A DNA stretch of 64,000 nucleotides. It comes from Flammeovirgaceae bacterium (GTDB taxonomy: Bacteria > Bacteroidota > Bacteroidia > Cytophagales > Cyclobacteriaceae). Positions within the stretch are counted from its first letter, which is position 1. Every line of letters begins with the position of its first letter. The notes under the pieces are model-generated. The model ran no database searches, was not told where the DNA came from, and worked only from the letters and a program-made list of their open reading frames with translations. Positions 22,312-33,494 of the stretch are shown in pieces. The stretch is from positions 14,473 to 78,472 of the forward strand of contig JADJMA010000030.1 of NCBI GenBank assembly GCA_016709845.1, read 5' to 3'. Position numbers and translations under genes: made by a program.

Positions 22312-23207
22312 ATGAGTCTGGAAGAATCAAAAGCATTTGTTGAAGCATGGCACACGATCATGCTTATTGGTGCTATATCATTAGTCGCTTTAGGGATCAT
22401 CGTTTATTTGATCTATCAATTTAAAGTGGCCCTGGTTAAAACCTTAAAGGATAAGTATGATTTTGTAAATGCCAATGAGATTAAATGGTTTAAAGCGGTA
22501 TTTATTTGTTTTGGAATGGCGGCTGCTCTGGCCATTAACTTGTACGGCATGGATGAAATTGCTGGCCTGAGTGTATCTTTTTTTGTTCGTTTATTTTTCT
22601 CAGTGGCCGGGGCCACGTTGGTCATCTATATAGCTTCGTTGGTTTTGGATTATTATTACCCCACGCGCTTAAATGTTAAGTTGCGCAGATTACGCTATAC
22701 GCCCAGAACTTCCGGCACGGGTAACAAAATGAAGTTACTCAGCGAAGACGAAGAGGACGTTCATCTCAACGAAGGGATGCAGGCCGAGGAAAACGTATTT
22801 TCCATTGATTACGATGTTTGGGTAGATGAAAAGACTTCTGAAGTTAAAATCGAGAAGTATCTGGGACATCTTACCTCGCTTCAATGCCACAATTGCGGGT
22901 TTTATACTATGCGCGTGAATCGCGAAGAGATTATTGAAACCAATGAAGACGGCACGCCCAAGGAACTCTTAAAACATTATCAGTGTGCGTATTGCAAAAA
23001 TGTGCGGCTACCCAATTTAACGTGAGCAAAAGAGAATCAGAGGATTATAAACACATAAAGCCGAAGTTCAAAAAAAGCTCGAAAAAAGTAGAACTGATTA
23101 AGATTGATGTACACTCCAACACAGGAGGTAAGAAAACATTCGAATTTCAATCTGTAGAAGAAGCGCAGAGATTCCTTAACGAATTTGATTTTGATAAAGT
23201 AGCCTGA
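22312..23207 (+). CDS. Membrane protein with C-terminal zinc ribbon
   Basis: About 298 residues with one frame change near 23020. Three hydrophobic helices occupy residues 16-120 (IMLIGAISLVALGIIVYLIY, FICFGMAAALAINLYG, LFFSVAGATLVIYIASLVL). A soluble part follows with CHNCG and CAYC knuckles about 40 residues apart, a plausible single zinc site. The shifted C-terminus (FEFQSVEEAQRFLNEFDFDK) completes it. No family recognised. Upstream of the S41 protease by about 50 bp in the same direction. Confidence 0.7.
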
Positions 23208-23259
23208 TTAGGCATCCCGTTTGCATAGTATCCCGTTAAATCAAAAAAAATTACTCTAC

Positions 23260-25287
23260 ATGATTAAAAATAGTGTTGTTGGCATGCTGATGGTATTAGT
23301 TGGAATATCAGCATCGGGAAGTGCGCAGGATAGTCTGAAGTTACAGCCCAAAGCCGTTTTTGGTAAAGAGGCTCGGGTTATCTCCTATATACTTGATAAT
23401 AACCACTATCGGAAACTCAGATTGAATGATTCGTTGTCGGCTGCTATTCTGGATCGGTATGTTGATGAGTTAGACAATAGCAAATCCTATTTTTTAGCTA
23501 GTGATGTAAAATCTTTTGCCCGGTTCAAATATTCAATTGACGATCTTACCCGTAATGAGAATGTAAATCCTGCTTTTGAAATCTACGAGGTATTTGCTAA
23601 GCGGTACTCGGAACGGATGGATTATGTAATGAATAATCTGATTCAAAAGGATTTCGATTTTACTGTTGATGAGTACTACGAAACAGATAGAGATAAAGAG
23701 AGTTGGGCGGCTTCGAAGGACGAGCTAAACGAAGTTTGGAGGAAAATAATTAAGAGTCAGGCATTGAGTCTGAAATTGGCCGGTAAAAAGCCAGAAGAGA
23801 TTACTCAGGCTCTTAAAACCCGATACCAAAGATTCATCAAATCGTTTTCTCAGTTTAATGCTGATGATGTTTTTAATATCTACATGAATGCCATTACGGA
23901 ATCCTATGATCCGCACACCAATTACCTTTCACCAAAACAATCTGATCTATTTAAGCAGCAAATGAGTCTGTCCTTAGAGGGGATTGGAGCTCAATTACAA
24001 GCGGAGAATGACTATACAAAAGTTGTAAAGATTCTTCCCGGTGGCGATGCCCAAAAATCAGGGAAAGTGAATGTTAATGATTTGATTATTGGCGTAGGCC
24101 AAGGCAAAGAGGGTGAGATGGTAGATGTTGTAGGTTGAGGCTAGATGATGTAGTTAAGTTGATCAAAGGACCCAAAGGAACGACCGTACGCCTTCAATTA
24201 CTCCCTGCGAAAACGGGTGTAAATGGACCTTCCCAAGAAGTGCTACTAGTACGTGATAAAATTAAATTGGAAGATCAGGCTGCCAAAAAGGAAGTTATCA
24301 ATTACCCGATGCAAGGACGATCAGTAAAGCTTGGCGTTATTTCATTACCCAGTTTTTATATGGACTATGAGGCTTATCAAAAAGGAGATCCAAACTATAG
24401 AAGCACAACTCGAGATGTAAAAAAACTGATTGGTGAATTAAAAGCAGAAAATGTGGATGGGATTGTTATGGATTTAAGGAACAATGGCGGTGGATCACTT
24501 CCTGAAGCTGTTGATTTAACAGGTCTTTTTATTAAGGATGGGCCTGTAGTTCAAGTAAAAAATTCTGCAAGTAAAGTAGAAGTTTTGCCCGATGAAGACA
24601 AGGAGGTTTTTATGCAGGTCCTTTGGTTGTGTTAACCAATCGTTTCAGTGCTTCGGCATCAGAGATTTTTGCAGGTGCTATTCAGGATTATCAACGCGGG
24701 GTGATAGTCGGTGAGTCAACTTTCGGAAAAGGTACCGTGCAAACCGTATTAGATTTGAATCGTTTTATTAATGAAAAGGAACCGGTGGGGAACTTAAATT
24801 AACCTTTCAAAAATTTTACCGGGTAACAGGAAGCAGCACCCAGCATAAGGGTGTTGTGCCTGATATAAGTTTACCTTCTGCATTTAAGGTAGAGCAATAC
24901 GGTGAAAGCTCTTACCCCAGTGCGTTGCCCTGGGATGTTATCAAAGCAGTACCTTTTCAAAAGACTGATTTAGTGAACAATCAAATAGTATCCGAATTAA
25001 GTAAATCTTATTTGGAACGAACCAAATCTGATATAAGCCTGAAAAAATATATAGAGGAGACAAATGATCTTAAAGTCAAATTGTCTGAAACAAAAGTATC
25101 GTTAAATGAGAGCAAAAGAAGGGCTGAAATGGCAGTCGAAGATAAAAAGGAAGCACAAGAAAAATTAGACACCAAGGTCACTGCCAAAGAAGGATTGCCA
25201 GTGGATGATCTTCAAAATTTAAAAGATGGATATCTCCGTGAAGGCTTGTTGATTCTCGGTGACTTAGTTACAAAACGCTTTGGATAA
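23260..25287 (+). CDS. C-terminal processing protease, S41 family (Prc/Tsp-like)
   Basis: About 675 residues with three frame changes near 24138, 24618 and 24785. Signal peptide (MLMVLVGISASGSAQ), helical N-terminal Prc-type domain, PDZ domain (about 23985-24215, SLEGIGAQL to KGPKGTTVRL), then the S41 catalytic core: DLRNNGGGSLPEAVD, the nucleophile Ser in SASASEIFAGA and the general-base Lys in FGKGTVQ. A C-terminal Lys/Glu-rich coiled region follows. Periplasmic protease cleaving substrates near their C-termini. ATG 23260 is chosen over TTG 23221 because it gives the signal peptide directly. Confidence 0.92.
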
Positions 25288-25297
25288 CTTTAGCGTG

Positions 25298-25702
25298 TTA
25301 CCTTAATGAGTAGTAAGGAGTGTCCTTTTCATTAAGTTGTTCTTTGGGACCGAGTTTGCTCCCTGGATTTGTATGATACCCCATGGAAAAAGCAATCTCG
25401 TCCTTCATCATCTTTTCTGTTTTTACAAGCCAATCTTCTTTGCGGTTTAAATAGATCGTATTTCTCAAACGCAGGAGGGTATAAGAAAAACATCTTCCAA
25501 CTTGTCTTGCAGAATGATCCTGCAATTGCACGTACTTTTTTAGGAAGACAATATTTTTTTCTGCAATAAATTTGGGAGGTACCTGGCAGATAGGAAGGTT
25601 TGACAATTCTGATATCCCTTACTTCCTGGGCATGGGGTTTTCCAACCTCATTTCACGAACAAAAATCCATGAGGTTAATAGAAAAGAGAATACTTTTTTC
25701 AT
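25298..25702 (-). CDS. Doubtful small exported protein, broken
   Basis: A possible reading is MKKVFSFLLTSWIF as a weak signal peptide from ATG 25700-25702, a frame change near 25620, and an open 102-codon frame to 25298 (NRKEDWLVKTEKMMKDEIAF near the end). Composition is protein-like (Lys/Arg/aromatic balance) but no family is recognised. It runs opposite to the S41 gene, ends 10 bp from its stop, and is the only candidate in 25288-25847. The rest of that gap, 25703-25847, shows nothing clear. Confidence 0.35.
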
Positions 25703-25847
25703 GAATTGGTGTTTATACAACAAATAAAAAAGAATTGCGTGTAATCAAGAAGGGCCTTAATTATTTAACTATACCATCTTTTTTTTATCTATTTTACATG
25801 CTGAATCCAATGATTTTTTCTGAGTCTAGACCAGCTTTGTTCGGCCA

Positions 25848-28800
25848 ATGAGTGAAGAGTTACTAAAAGCCATCGTTCAACTTTTTGCCATCGTTGCAAA
25901 AGAAAGAATAACCGAAGATGAACGGTCTAATATTAATGAGTTTCTTTCCTTCATTTAAATCAGGAGGCCACTCGTCATTACCTAACCCTGTTTGATGATT
26001 TCTGCAAAGCGAATAAGCGACTTGTAGAACCCAGTCTAAACGTTGACGAAGCTACTTTGGAATTTGTTGACGATTGGTCGCAGATAATTCAAATCGCCAA
26101 AAAGGTAAATCAGGCGTTGACCATGCAGCAAAAGGCAATTCTATCAGTTAAGATTATTGAATTATGCTATGCGGATGGGGAGCTTTCGGAGCGTCAAAGT
26201 AATCTGATCTATTATATCGGTGAGGCCCTTAAAATTCCGAAAAAGGACGTAAAGGCCATCACCATGTTTGTGATAGGGCAGGACATTGAGGAGTTAGCCA
26301 CAAAAATATTTTGGTTATTGATGAAGGCTCTGGAGGAAAAGATTTTCCTGGCCCCCGGATTACACGCGCGATCTCACTGGCCTTATTGCCATTCTGCGAC
26401 TTCAGGATATTGAAACCTACTTGATTAAATACCTGGGGATAACGCCACTTTACCTTAATAGCATTCCACCAAAGAGCCGGAAGATAGATGTGTTCGCTAC
26501 AGGCAGCGCGATTCGCGGTCCAAAGATTGATCCTATTTATTATTCGGATATAGTAGGCAAATTTTGATGGAGGAAAGTGAAACGGATATTTCATTTATTG
26601 CCGAGCATATTTTTTATCATTTCAAAAGTGGCAAGGCCGGTCTGCAAAACATAAATATTGCTGAGACGGGTGGAAAGTTAATTGGCCTTATGGGTGCCAG
26701 TGGTTCTGGTAAATCTACTTTACTCAGTGTATTAAATGGTTCAGAGTTACCATCCAGCGGGCGAGTTCTAATTAATGGCATTGATATTCATAAGCAAGCT
26801 CATTTGGTGGAAGGTATTGTTGGATTTATTCCACAAGATGATTTGTTAATTGAAGACCTTACCGTTTTTGAAAACCTCTATTATTCTGCACGATTATGTT
26901 TTTGGTCATTATTCGAAAGAACAAATAGCGGAACTGGTTGAAAAAGTGTTGCTCAATTTAGGGCTTTCTGAGATTCGAAATTTAAAAGTAGGCTCTCCGT
27001 TACAAAAAACAATTAGTGGTGGCCAGCGTAAGCGTTTAAATATCGGTTTGGAATTGCTTCGTGAACCAACTGTACTTTTTGTAGATGAACCTACTTCAGG
27101 ACTTTCTTCGCGCGATTCGGAAAACATCATGGACCTGTTGAAGGAATTATCCCTTCGCGGAAAAATGATTTTTGTTGTCATCCATCAACAGTCCTCCGAT
27201 ATTTTTAAGATGTTCGATACACTTATCATCTTAGATGTGGGTGGCTTCCAAATTTACTATGGTAACCCGGTGGAATCGGTTAACTATTTTCAAGATATCA
27301 TTAATGCCGCCAATAAGACTCCGGGGGCCTGCCCGAATGTGGTAACATTAACCCTGAACAGATTTTTAACATTATTGAAACCCGGGTCGTTAACGAGTAC
27401 GGTCGATTTACCCATACACGAAAAATTTCACCCGGCCAGTGGTATCAATACTTTAAGCAAAAAATTAAGATATCGAAGGTAGTTGAAGTCAATGACCCGT
27501 TACCGATAGTTCAAAAAATACCGAACTGGTTTAAACAATTGTGGATTTTCACTATCCGAGATGTTTTGTCGAAGTGGGCGAATAAACAATACATGGTTGT
27601 GACGCTTTTATTGGCACCCGTATTGGCTTTCTTTATTGCTTACTTTGTGAAGTATTATGCTTTTGTTGGTGTAGAGAACCCGCAATACACCTTCTATCAC
27701 AACAGCAATATACCCGTGTATTTCTTCATGAGTGTGGTGGTGGCGCTCTTTGTTGGTTTAATTATCAGTGCGGAAGAGATATTTCGCGATCGCAAGATTT
27801 TGAAGCGCGAGCGGTATTTGAATTTAAGTAGTAGCAGCTACCTTATTTCTAAATTAACGATACTATTTAGTTTATCGGCTATTCAAACGCTAAGCTTTAT
27901 TTTAATTGGTAATTGGATTTTAGAAATCCCGATAAGCGAGATTCGTTACTGGTTGATTTTATTTTCATGTTGCTGTTATGCTAATGTGTTGGGGCTAAAT
28001 ATTTCTTCCGCGTTTGATTCCGCGGTTGCTATTTATATTCTGATTCCCATTCTTATTATCCCTCAGCTTTTATTAAGCGGGTAGTAATTCCTTTTGATAA
28101 GTTTAATCCCAAGGTGGGTTCTCCAAAAGGGATTCCCATCATGGGGGAGCTGATGGCTTCGCGTTGGGCTTTTGAAGCTTTTATGGTTACTCAATTTAAA
28201 GACAATCCATTTGAACGACAATTCTATGCACTAGATCAAAAGGAAGCTTTAGCAAAGTATAAAAAGATTTATTATTTGCCGGCATTGGAATCCGAGCTTT
28301 CGGTTGTAATAAACAATCGAAATCGCTGGCGCGACAAATCAGACAGCAATCCGGTTAAACAATCGTTGGATTTGCTGCATTCTGAATTGCAACACGAGCT
28401 ATCAAAAGTTGGCGAAGATCGGTTTCCTTACCTTGATAAATTGCAAATCGGAAAGTTTGATTCTGTTGTGTATAACAAAACGGACACTCTCCTTCATGTG
28501 CTACGAAATTATTATAATATCCGCGAACAGAACGCTATTAATAAGCGAGATACCATGATTAAGGAAATGACAGATACACCAGAAAAACTAAACTTGTTCA
28601 ATTCTAATCGCATGAAGTATCAGAATGAAAATGTGCGTGATATGGTAGAGGGTAAGAACGAACAAATTCGGATTGTTAAATGGAAGGGTGAATTAATACA
28701 GAAGCATGCGCCTATTTATTTTGATGACCATCGGCCTGCGAACGCACTGGATTTTACAGCCAATTTTTACGTTCCCGTAAAATATTTTGCAGGCCAAAAA

Positions 28801-28935
28801 TTTGATACGTTTTACTTTAACATTGCCATGATCTGGTTTTTTTCCATTATGTTTTATATTGCACTTTACTTCCAGTTATTTAAGAAATTGGTTAATAGTT
28901 TTGAAGCCTACAGAAAATATCGGGGAAAGGATTAA
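25848..28935 (+). CDS. TerB-like / ABC ATPase / ABC-2 permease fusion protein
   Basis: About 1,025 residues read through roughly seven frame changes (near 25955, 26310, 26395, 26565, 26905, 27330 and 28083). N-terminal TerB-like helical domain (CYADGELSERQSNLIYYIGE); a connecting segment NILVIDEGSGGKDFPGPRIT and RGPKIDPIYYSDI. ABCG-like ATPase with Walker A GASGSGKST, signature ISGGQRKRLNIG and Walker B VLFVDEPTSGL; a CPECGNINPEQ motif; then six or so membrane helices with a long extracytoplasmic loop of about 230 residues (28100-28800). A TGATG overlap at 26565 could instead mean two coupled genes; the fused reading is preferred. Probably an exporter or a lipid-related ABCG-type half transporter with a cytoplasmic sensor; the substrate is unknown. 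Confidence 0.8.
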
Positions 28936-28979
28936 GATTGCGAGTACTTTTGTAAATTTCGAAATAATAAAATCTACCT

Positions 28980-29425
28980 ATGAAATTTAAATTTTTAATC
29001 CTTCTTCTGGCGATCGTTGTTGGCTATACTTCTTGTTCAACAAAAGAAAAATCAGAGCCGGAATCTGCCACCACTCCAAATGACCCTGATGAATGGCCCG
29101 AAATGGATTCGTTTCATATGATTATGTCCGAAGCCTTTCATCCTTACAAGGACTCAGCCAATTTGGAACCGGTTAAACGCCTTGCCGAAGAGATGGCACA
29201 GGAAGCTGATAAATGGGCTGCCACGTCCTTGCCGACTAAGGTAAATTCGGAAGCTGTACAAGCGCAACTGAACCAACTGAAGCAGGACACCCGGTCGTTG
29301 GCGGATAAAATAAAGGCGGATCATCCGATGAAGAGATCGGAAATTCTTTGAAGGCCTTGCATGATGGTTTCCATGGTATTATGGAAGCCTGGAATGGACC
29401 TGGCGGAAAAGAGCATGAACATTAA
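28980..29425 (+). CDS. Small helical lipoprotein
   Basis: About 147 residues with a frame change near 29335. Lipoprotein signal peptide with lipobox VVGYTSC, then an acidic Ser/Pro linker and a four-helix-like domain (MIMSEAFHPYKDSANLEPVK, AEEMAQEADKWAATSLP) ending in KEHEH. The His/Met/Asp-rich composition (DSFHMIMSEAFHP, LHDGFHGIMEAW) could bind a metal, which is inference only. Followed by a strong terminator. Confidence 0.7.
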
Positions 29426-29446
29426 CTATTTCTAAATTCAAAGTAG

Positions 29447-29474
29447 CGGAGGATATGTTCCTCCGTTTTTTTTT
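29447..29474 (+). terminator. Rho-independent terminator
   Basis: Perfect 7-bp stem CGGAGGA/TCCTCCG, 5-nt loop TATGT, then nine T. Ends the transcript of the lipoprotein gene. Confidence 0.92.
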
Positions 29475-29502
29475 CGACTAACTTTCATAGAAAGACTAAA
29501 CC

Positions 29503-31030
29503 ATGCACACGACTGTCATTACAAAAGAAGAAAAGAGCACCCTTTGGTCAGTGATTATGGCCTCATCGGTGGGAACACTCATCGAATGGTACGACTTCTA
29601 TATTTTTGGTAGCCTGGCAACCATTCTGTCACAACAGTTTTTTCCGCAGACAAATCCTACTGCTGCATTCTTATCAACTTTAGCAACTTTTGCCGCAGGG
29701 TTTGTTGTACGTCCTTTTGGAGCCATTGTATTTGTCAGATTGGGTGATTTGGTTGGCCGAAAATATACGTTCATGGTTACGTTGATCTTAATGGGCGGTT
29801 CAACGTTTGCCATAGGTTTAGTACCCGGATATCAAACCATTGGAATTGCAGCTCCCATACTTGTATTAATACTTCGCTTACTTCAAGGCCTTGCCCTGGG
29901 TGGTGAATATGGCGGTGCGGCTACTTATGTTGCCGAGCATGCTCCTGCCGCACGCAGAGGATATTACACCAGTTTTATTCAAACTACAGCCACTTTGGGT
30001 CTTTTTGTTTCCATTGGGGTTATACTGGCCGTACGCCATTGGATTGGTGTGGAGCAATTTGCTATTTGGGGCTGGCGGATTCCGTTTCTTGTCTCGGCTT
30101 TTCTAGTAGCTGTTTCATCTACATCCGTTTACGAATGCAGGAGTCGCCAATGTTTAAAAAGATTAAAGCCGAAGGGAAAATTTCTAAGAACCCGATTAAA
30201 GAAAGTTTTGGCAAAAAGGAAAACCTTATTCTTGTTTTGATTGCTTTGTTTGGGGCAACAGCCGGGCAGGGAGTAGTTTGGTACACGGGCAATTTTATGC
30301 CATGACGTTTATCGAAAAAACTTGTCAGGTAGAGTTTGTTCAGACAAGGGATATAATTGCCATTGCACTTCTGATTGGAACGCCATTCTTTATTGTTTTT
30401 GGTGCGTGGTCTGATCGTGTCGGGAGAAAATACATTATGATGGCTGGATTAATTTTGGCAGTAGTGTTATACATGCCTATTTATAAAAAGATGTATTCAT
30501 TAACAGATACTACTACTAAGGTTGAACTTGCCGGCAGTAAATCAATTGAACGTAAGAAAACATATTCTGAAGCCGGGGACACCCTGATGACTGTAAAGAC
30601 AGTTCGTGTTTACGCTGATCAAACCATAAAAACGGAGACGAATAAAATGGATTCTGGGGGGAAACGATCCAATCAGCATCAAACGAAATTTTTATTGCCG
30701 GTCAAAACTATTGGTTTATGATTGCACTGGTGGTTGTTCAGGTATTATTAGTTACGATGGTTTATGGTCCGATTGCGGCATTTCTGGTTGAACTTTTTCC
30801 AACACGTATTCGATACACGTCTATGTCATTACCGTATCACATCGGTAACGGAATTTTTGGAGGGCTTACACCTTTTATAGCGACTTCGCTTTACGAATCC
30901 AGTAAGTCGGCAGTTCACCGGCAGGCGATCCCTTTGCGGATTATGGTATCCTATTGTTGTGGCGGCTATAAGCTTTGTAATTGGGATGATCTTTTTGAGC
31001 AATAAGAAGCGGGCCGAGGTAATGGAATAG
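29503..31030 (+). CDS. MFS transporter, metabolite:H+ symporter type
   Basis: About 510 residues, roughly 12 membrane helices, with frame changes near 30110, 30290, 30650, 30920 and 30950. The N-terminal half has the MHS-family start (SSVGTLIEWYDFYIFGSLAT), the loop 2-3 motif GDLVGRKYTF and LRLLQGLALGGEYGGAATYV. The second loop motif is SDRVGRKYIMM; the C-terminal half has FPTRIRYTSMSLPYHIGNGI. The central loop (about 30490-30640) is long and Lys/Thr-rich. Related to ProP, KgtP and ShiA carriers, so the substrate may be a compatible solute or organic acid. Confidence 0.9.
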
Positions 31031-31147
31031 TGGGATTTTGAGATGCACTAATTTTTAAACAAGTTGAAAGTTGAAAAAATAATGATCAATTTTAGCTTCC
31101 GAAATTGGTTGTCAATTGTTATGTTGTCAACTGTCTATTACTAAAGA

Positions 31148-33463
31148 ATGGCAAAAAATCTCAGTGGACACAAGTTGGTAAACGAAAGTTGGAATTATCC
31201 AATTTGGAGAAAGTATTGTTTCCACAAGATGGCATTACCAAAGCCGAAGTAATTGAATACTATTTAAAGATTGCACCCACACTACTTCAGCATGTTAAAG
31301 GTAGAGCACTTACTCTCATTCGATTCCCTGATGGCGTAGGCGGTGAAAATTTTTATCAGAAGAATAGACCCGAGTGGGCACCAGACTGGATTGAGTTCGT
31401 TACGCTGGGCAAGGAAAAGAAAGATTACATTTTAGCTACCGAGCCTGCTTCCTTAGTGTGGCTTGCAAATCTGGCCTCTCTCGAATTACATCAGCTCCAC
31501 AGTCGTAAACCGGATTTCGAACATCCTGATTATATGGTTTTCGATCTTGATCCACCGGAAGGATATGATTTTACCAAAGTTGTTTCCCTGGCACTTGATT
31601 TAAAATCATACTTAGAAACATTTGGCTATACCTGTTTTGCAAAAACTACCGGTGGCAAAGGCATTCATATTTGTTGCCCGATAGAACCGCGTTGGGATTT
31701 TCATGCCGTGTTTGAAGCGGCACAGGCTATTGCACAACCCTATACGGAGCGTAACGTGAGGGAGACAACCTTACAAATAAAAAAGAAGCGCGTAAAGGGC
31801 GGGTGCTTATTGATATTTTCAGAATCCGATCGGGGCAGAGCATTGTTTCTCCTTATAGTTTACGAGGTCGCCATGGCGCACCGGTTTCCATGCCACCTTA
31901 CGTGGGATGAAATAGGTGCACTGAAAAGTCCGCTTGAATACACGATTGCAAATGCGGTGGAGAAAGTACTCACCGATGGCGATGCTTGGGAAGGGATGGA
32001 TGCCTATGCCGTGGAGATTCATACGCACAGAAAAACAAAAGTGTCGAAAAGAAAAAAATTACCAGTTTCCAAAAACACAAACACCCGAGCAACTTGAAGC
32101 TTACGAAAAAAAACGAGACTTTAAAAAGACTCCCAGAGCCTGCGGCTCGTGTGATTGAAGGAAGTGGAACCAGCTTTGTGGTTCATCGGCATCATGCTAC
32201 TAACCTGCATTACGATTTAAGATTAGAAAAAGACGGTGTACTCAAATCATGGGCGGTGCCTCGCGGTTTGCCACCCTATCCCGGTGTAAAACGATTGGCT
32301 GTTCAAACCGAAGATCATCCTATGAAATATTTGACTTTCGATGGGGCGATTCCAAAGGGACAATATGGAGCGGGGAAATGGATTTATGCACTGGGTAAAT
32401 ACACAGTTACGAAAGATAAGAAAGATGGCTTCTACTTTCGTCTGAGTAGCAAAGAAGTAAATGGTGAATACCGCATTTATAATATCAAAGCCAAAGAATG
32501 GTTGCTGGAAAGAGTGGATACACCCCAGATAAACTATGTGCACGATGTTATTGAGCCGATGCTCTCAAGTTCGGCAACTAAACCGCCAACTGGCGATAAC
32601 TTTCTCCACGAAATAAAATGGGATGGCATCCGGGCTATCATTTCTTTGGAAGATGGACAGGTAAGGATCAGAACGCGCAATCATAATGATGTAACAAAAC
32701 AATTTCCTGAATTGGCCAAAGCCGACAAAGCGTTTCGGGCTACCTGTGGTTTGTTTGATGCTGAAATAGTTTGTCTCGACAAATCGGGTAAAGCCGATTT
32801 CAAGAAAGTAATCCATCGCTTGATGAGTAATGGCGAAACCACTATTCAAAAACTGAGTAAAACCAGTCCGGTGTATTGTTACATTTTTGATTGTTTGTAT
32901 CTGGACGGGCGCACCTTGATTAATGAACCTCTCGTAAAAAGACGCGAGTGGATGCGGGACGCTATTAAACCGGAAACGCCCTATCGGGTGAGTGAAGCAG
33001 TTGAAGATGGCGAAGCGCTTTTTGAAGCAGCACGCGAACATCAGTTGGAAGGAATTATTTCTAAAGAAAAGGATGGCCGGTATTTGGCGGGCAAACGATC
33101 CGACCTTTGGTTGAAGATAAAAGTACGCAACACGCGTGAGTGTTATATTCTCGGTTACAATCCCGGTAAGGGAAATCGCAGTCAGGTATTTGGTGGCTTG
33201 CACATTGCTGAGAAGGAGGGAGCTGAATTTATTTATCGCGGTAAGGTGGGCACCGGGTTTGACGATAACCTGATTAAGGAAATTTATAAACAGCTGAAGT
33301 CGTTGAAGGAGATCAAGAAACCTATTCCCGATAAGGTGATGGATGAAAAATTAGTATTTGGGTAGAACCTATATTGATTGCGGAAATAAGTTTTTCAATG
33401 ATCACGAAAGACAACCAATTTCGCGAGCCGGTTTTTGTACGACTGAGGCCTGACTTGGGTTGA
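31148..33463 (+). CDS. ligD: ATP-dependent DNA ligase LigD (Pol-PE-Lig)
   Basis: About 770 residues through several indels: an A6 run at about 31153 (ATG 31148 to KSQWTQ), a compensating pair at about 31795 and 31895, then near 32065, 32135 and 33363. Order is polymerase/primase (VFDLDPPEG metal site, TTGGKGIHI), a phosphoesterase-like domain (FVVHRHHATNLHYDLRLEK), and a ligase (nucleotidyl Lys in EIKWDGIR, then SDLWLKIK). This Pol-PE-Lig order matches mycobacterial LigD rather than the PE-Lig-Pol of Pseudomonas. Reading past 33363 restores FREPVFVRLRPDLG, the expected ligase end. Acts with Ku, encoded 3.8 kb downstream, in non-homologous end joining. Confidence 0.93.
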
Positions 33464-33494
33464 TAATTTTCAATCTGATAGATGAATGGAATTT

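Noticed and set aside
26565..26569. Separate ABC gene starting at a TGATG stop-start overlap
   Set aside because: Kept as an alternative only. The preceding segment reads naturally into the ATPase and the site is in a short T-run, so a one-base error is more likely.
32247..33203. Minus-strand frames opposite ligD
   Set aside because: ligD on the plus strand has clear domains and motifs; the reverse frames have no recognisable content.
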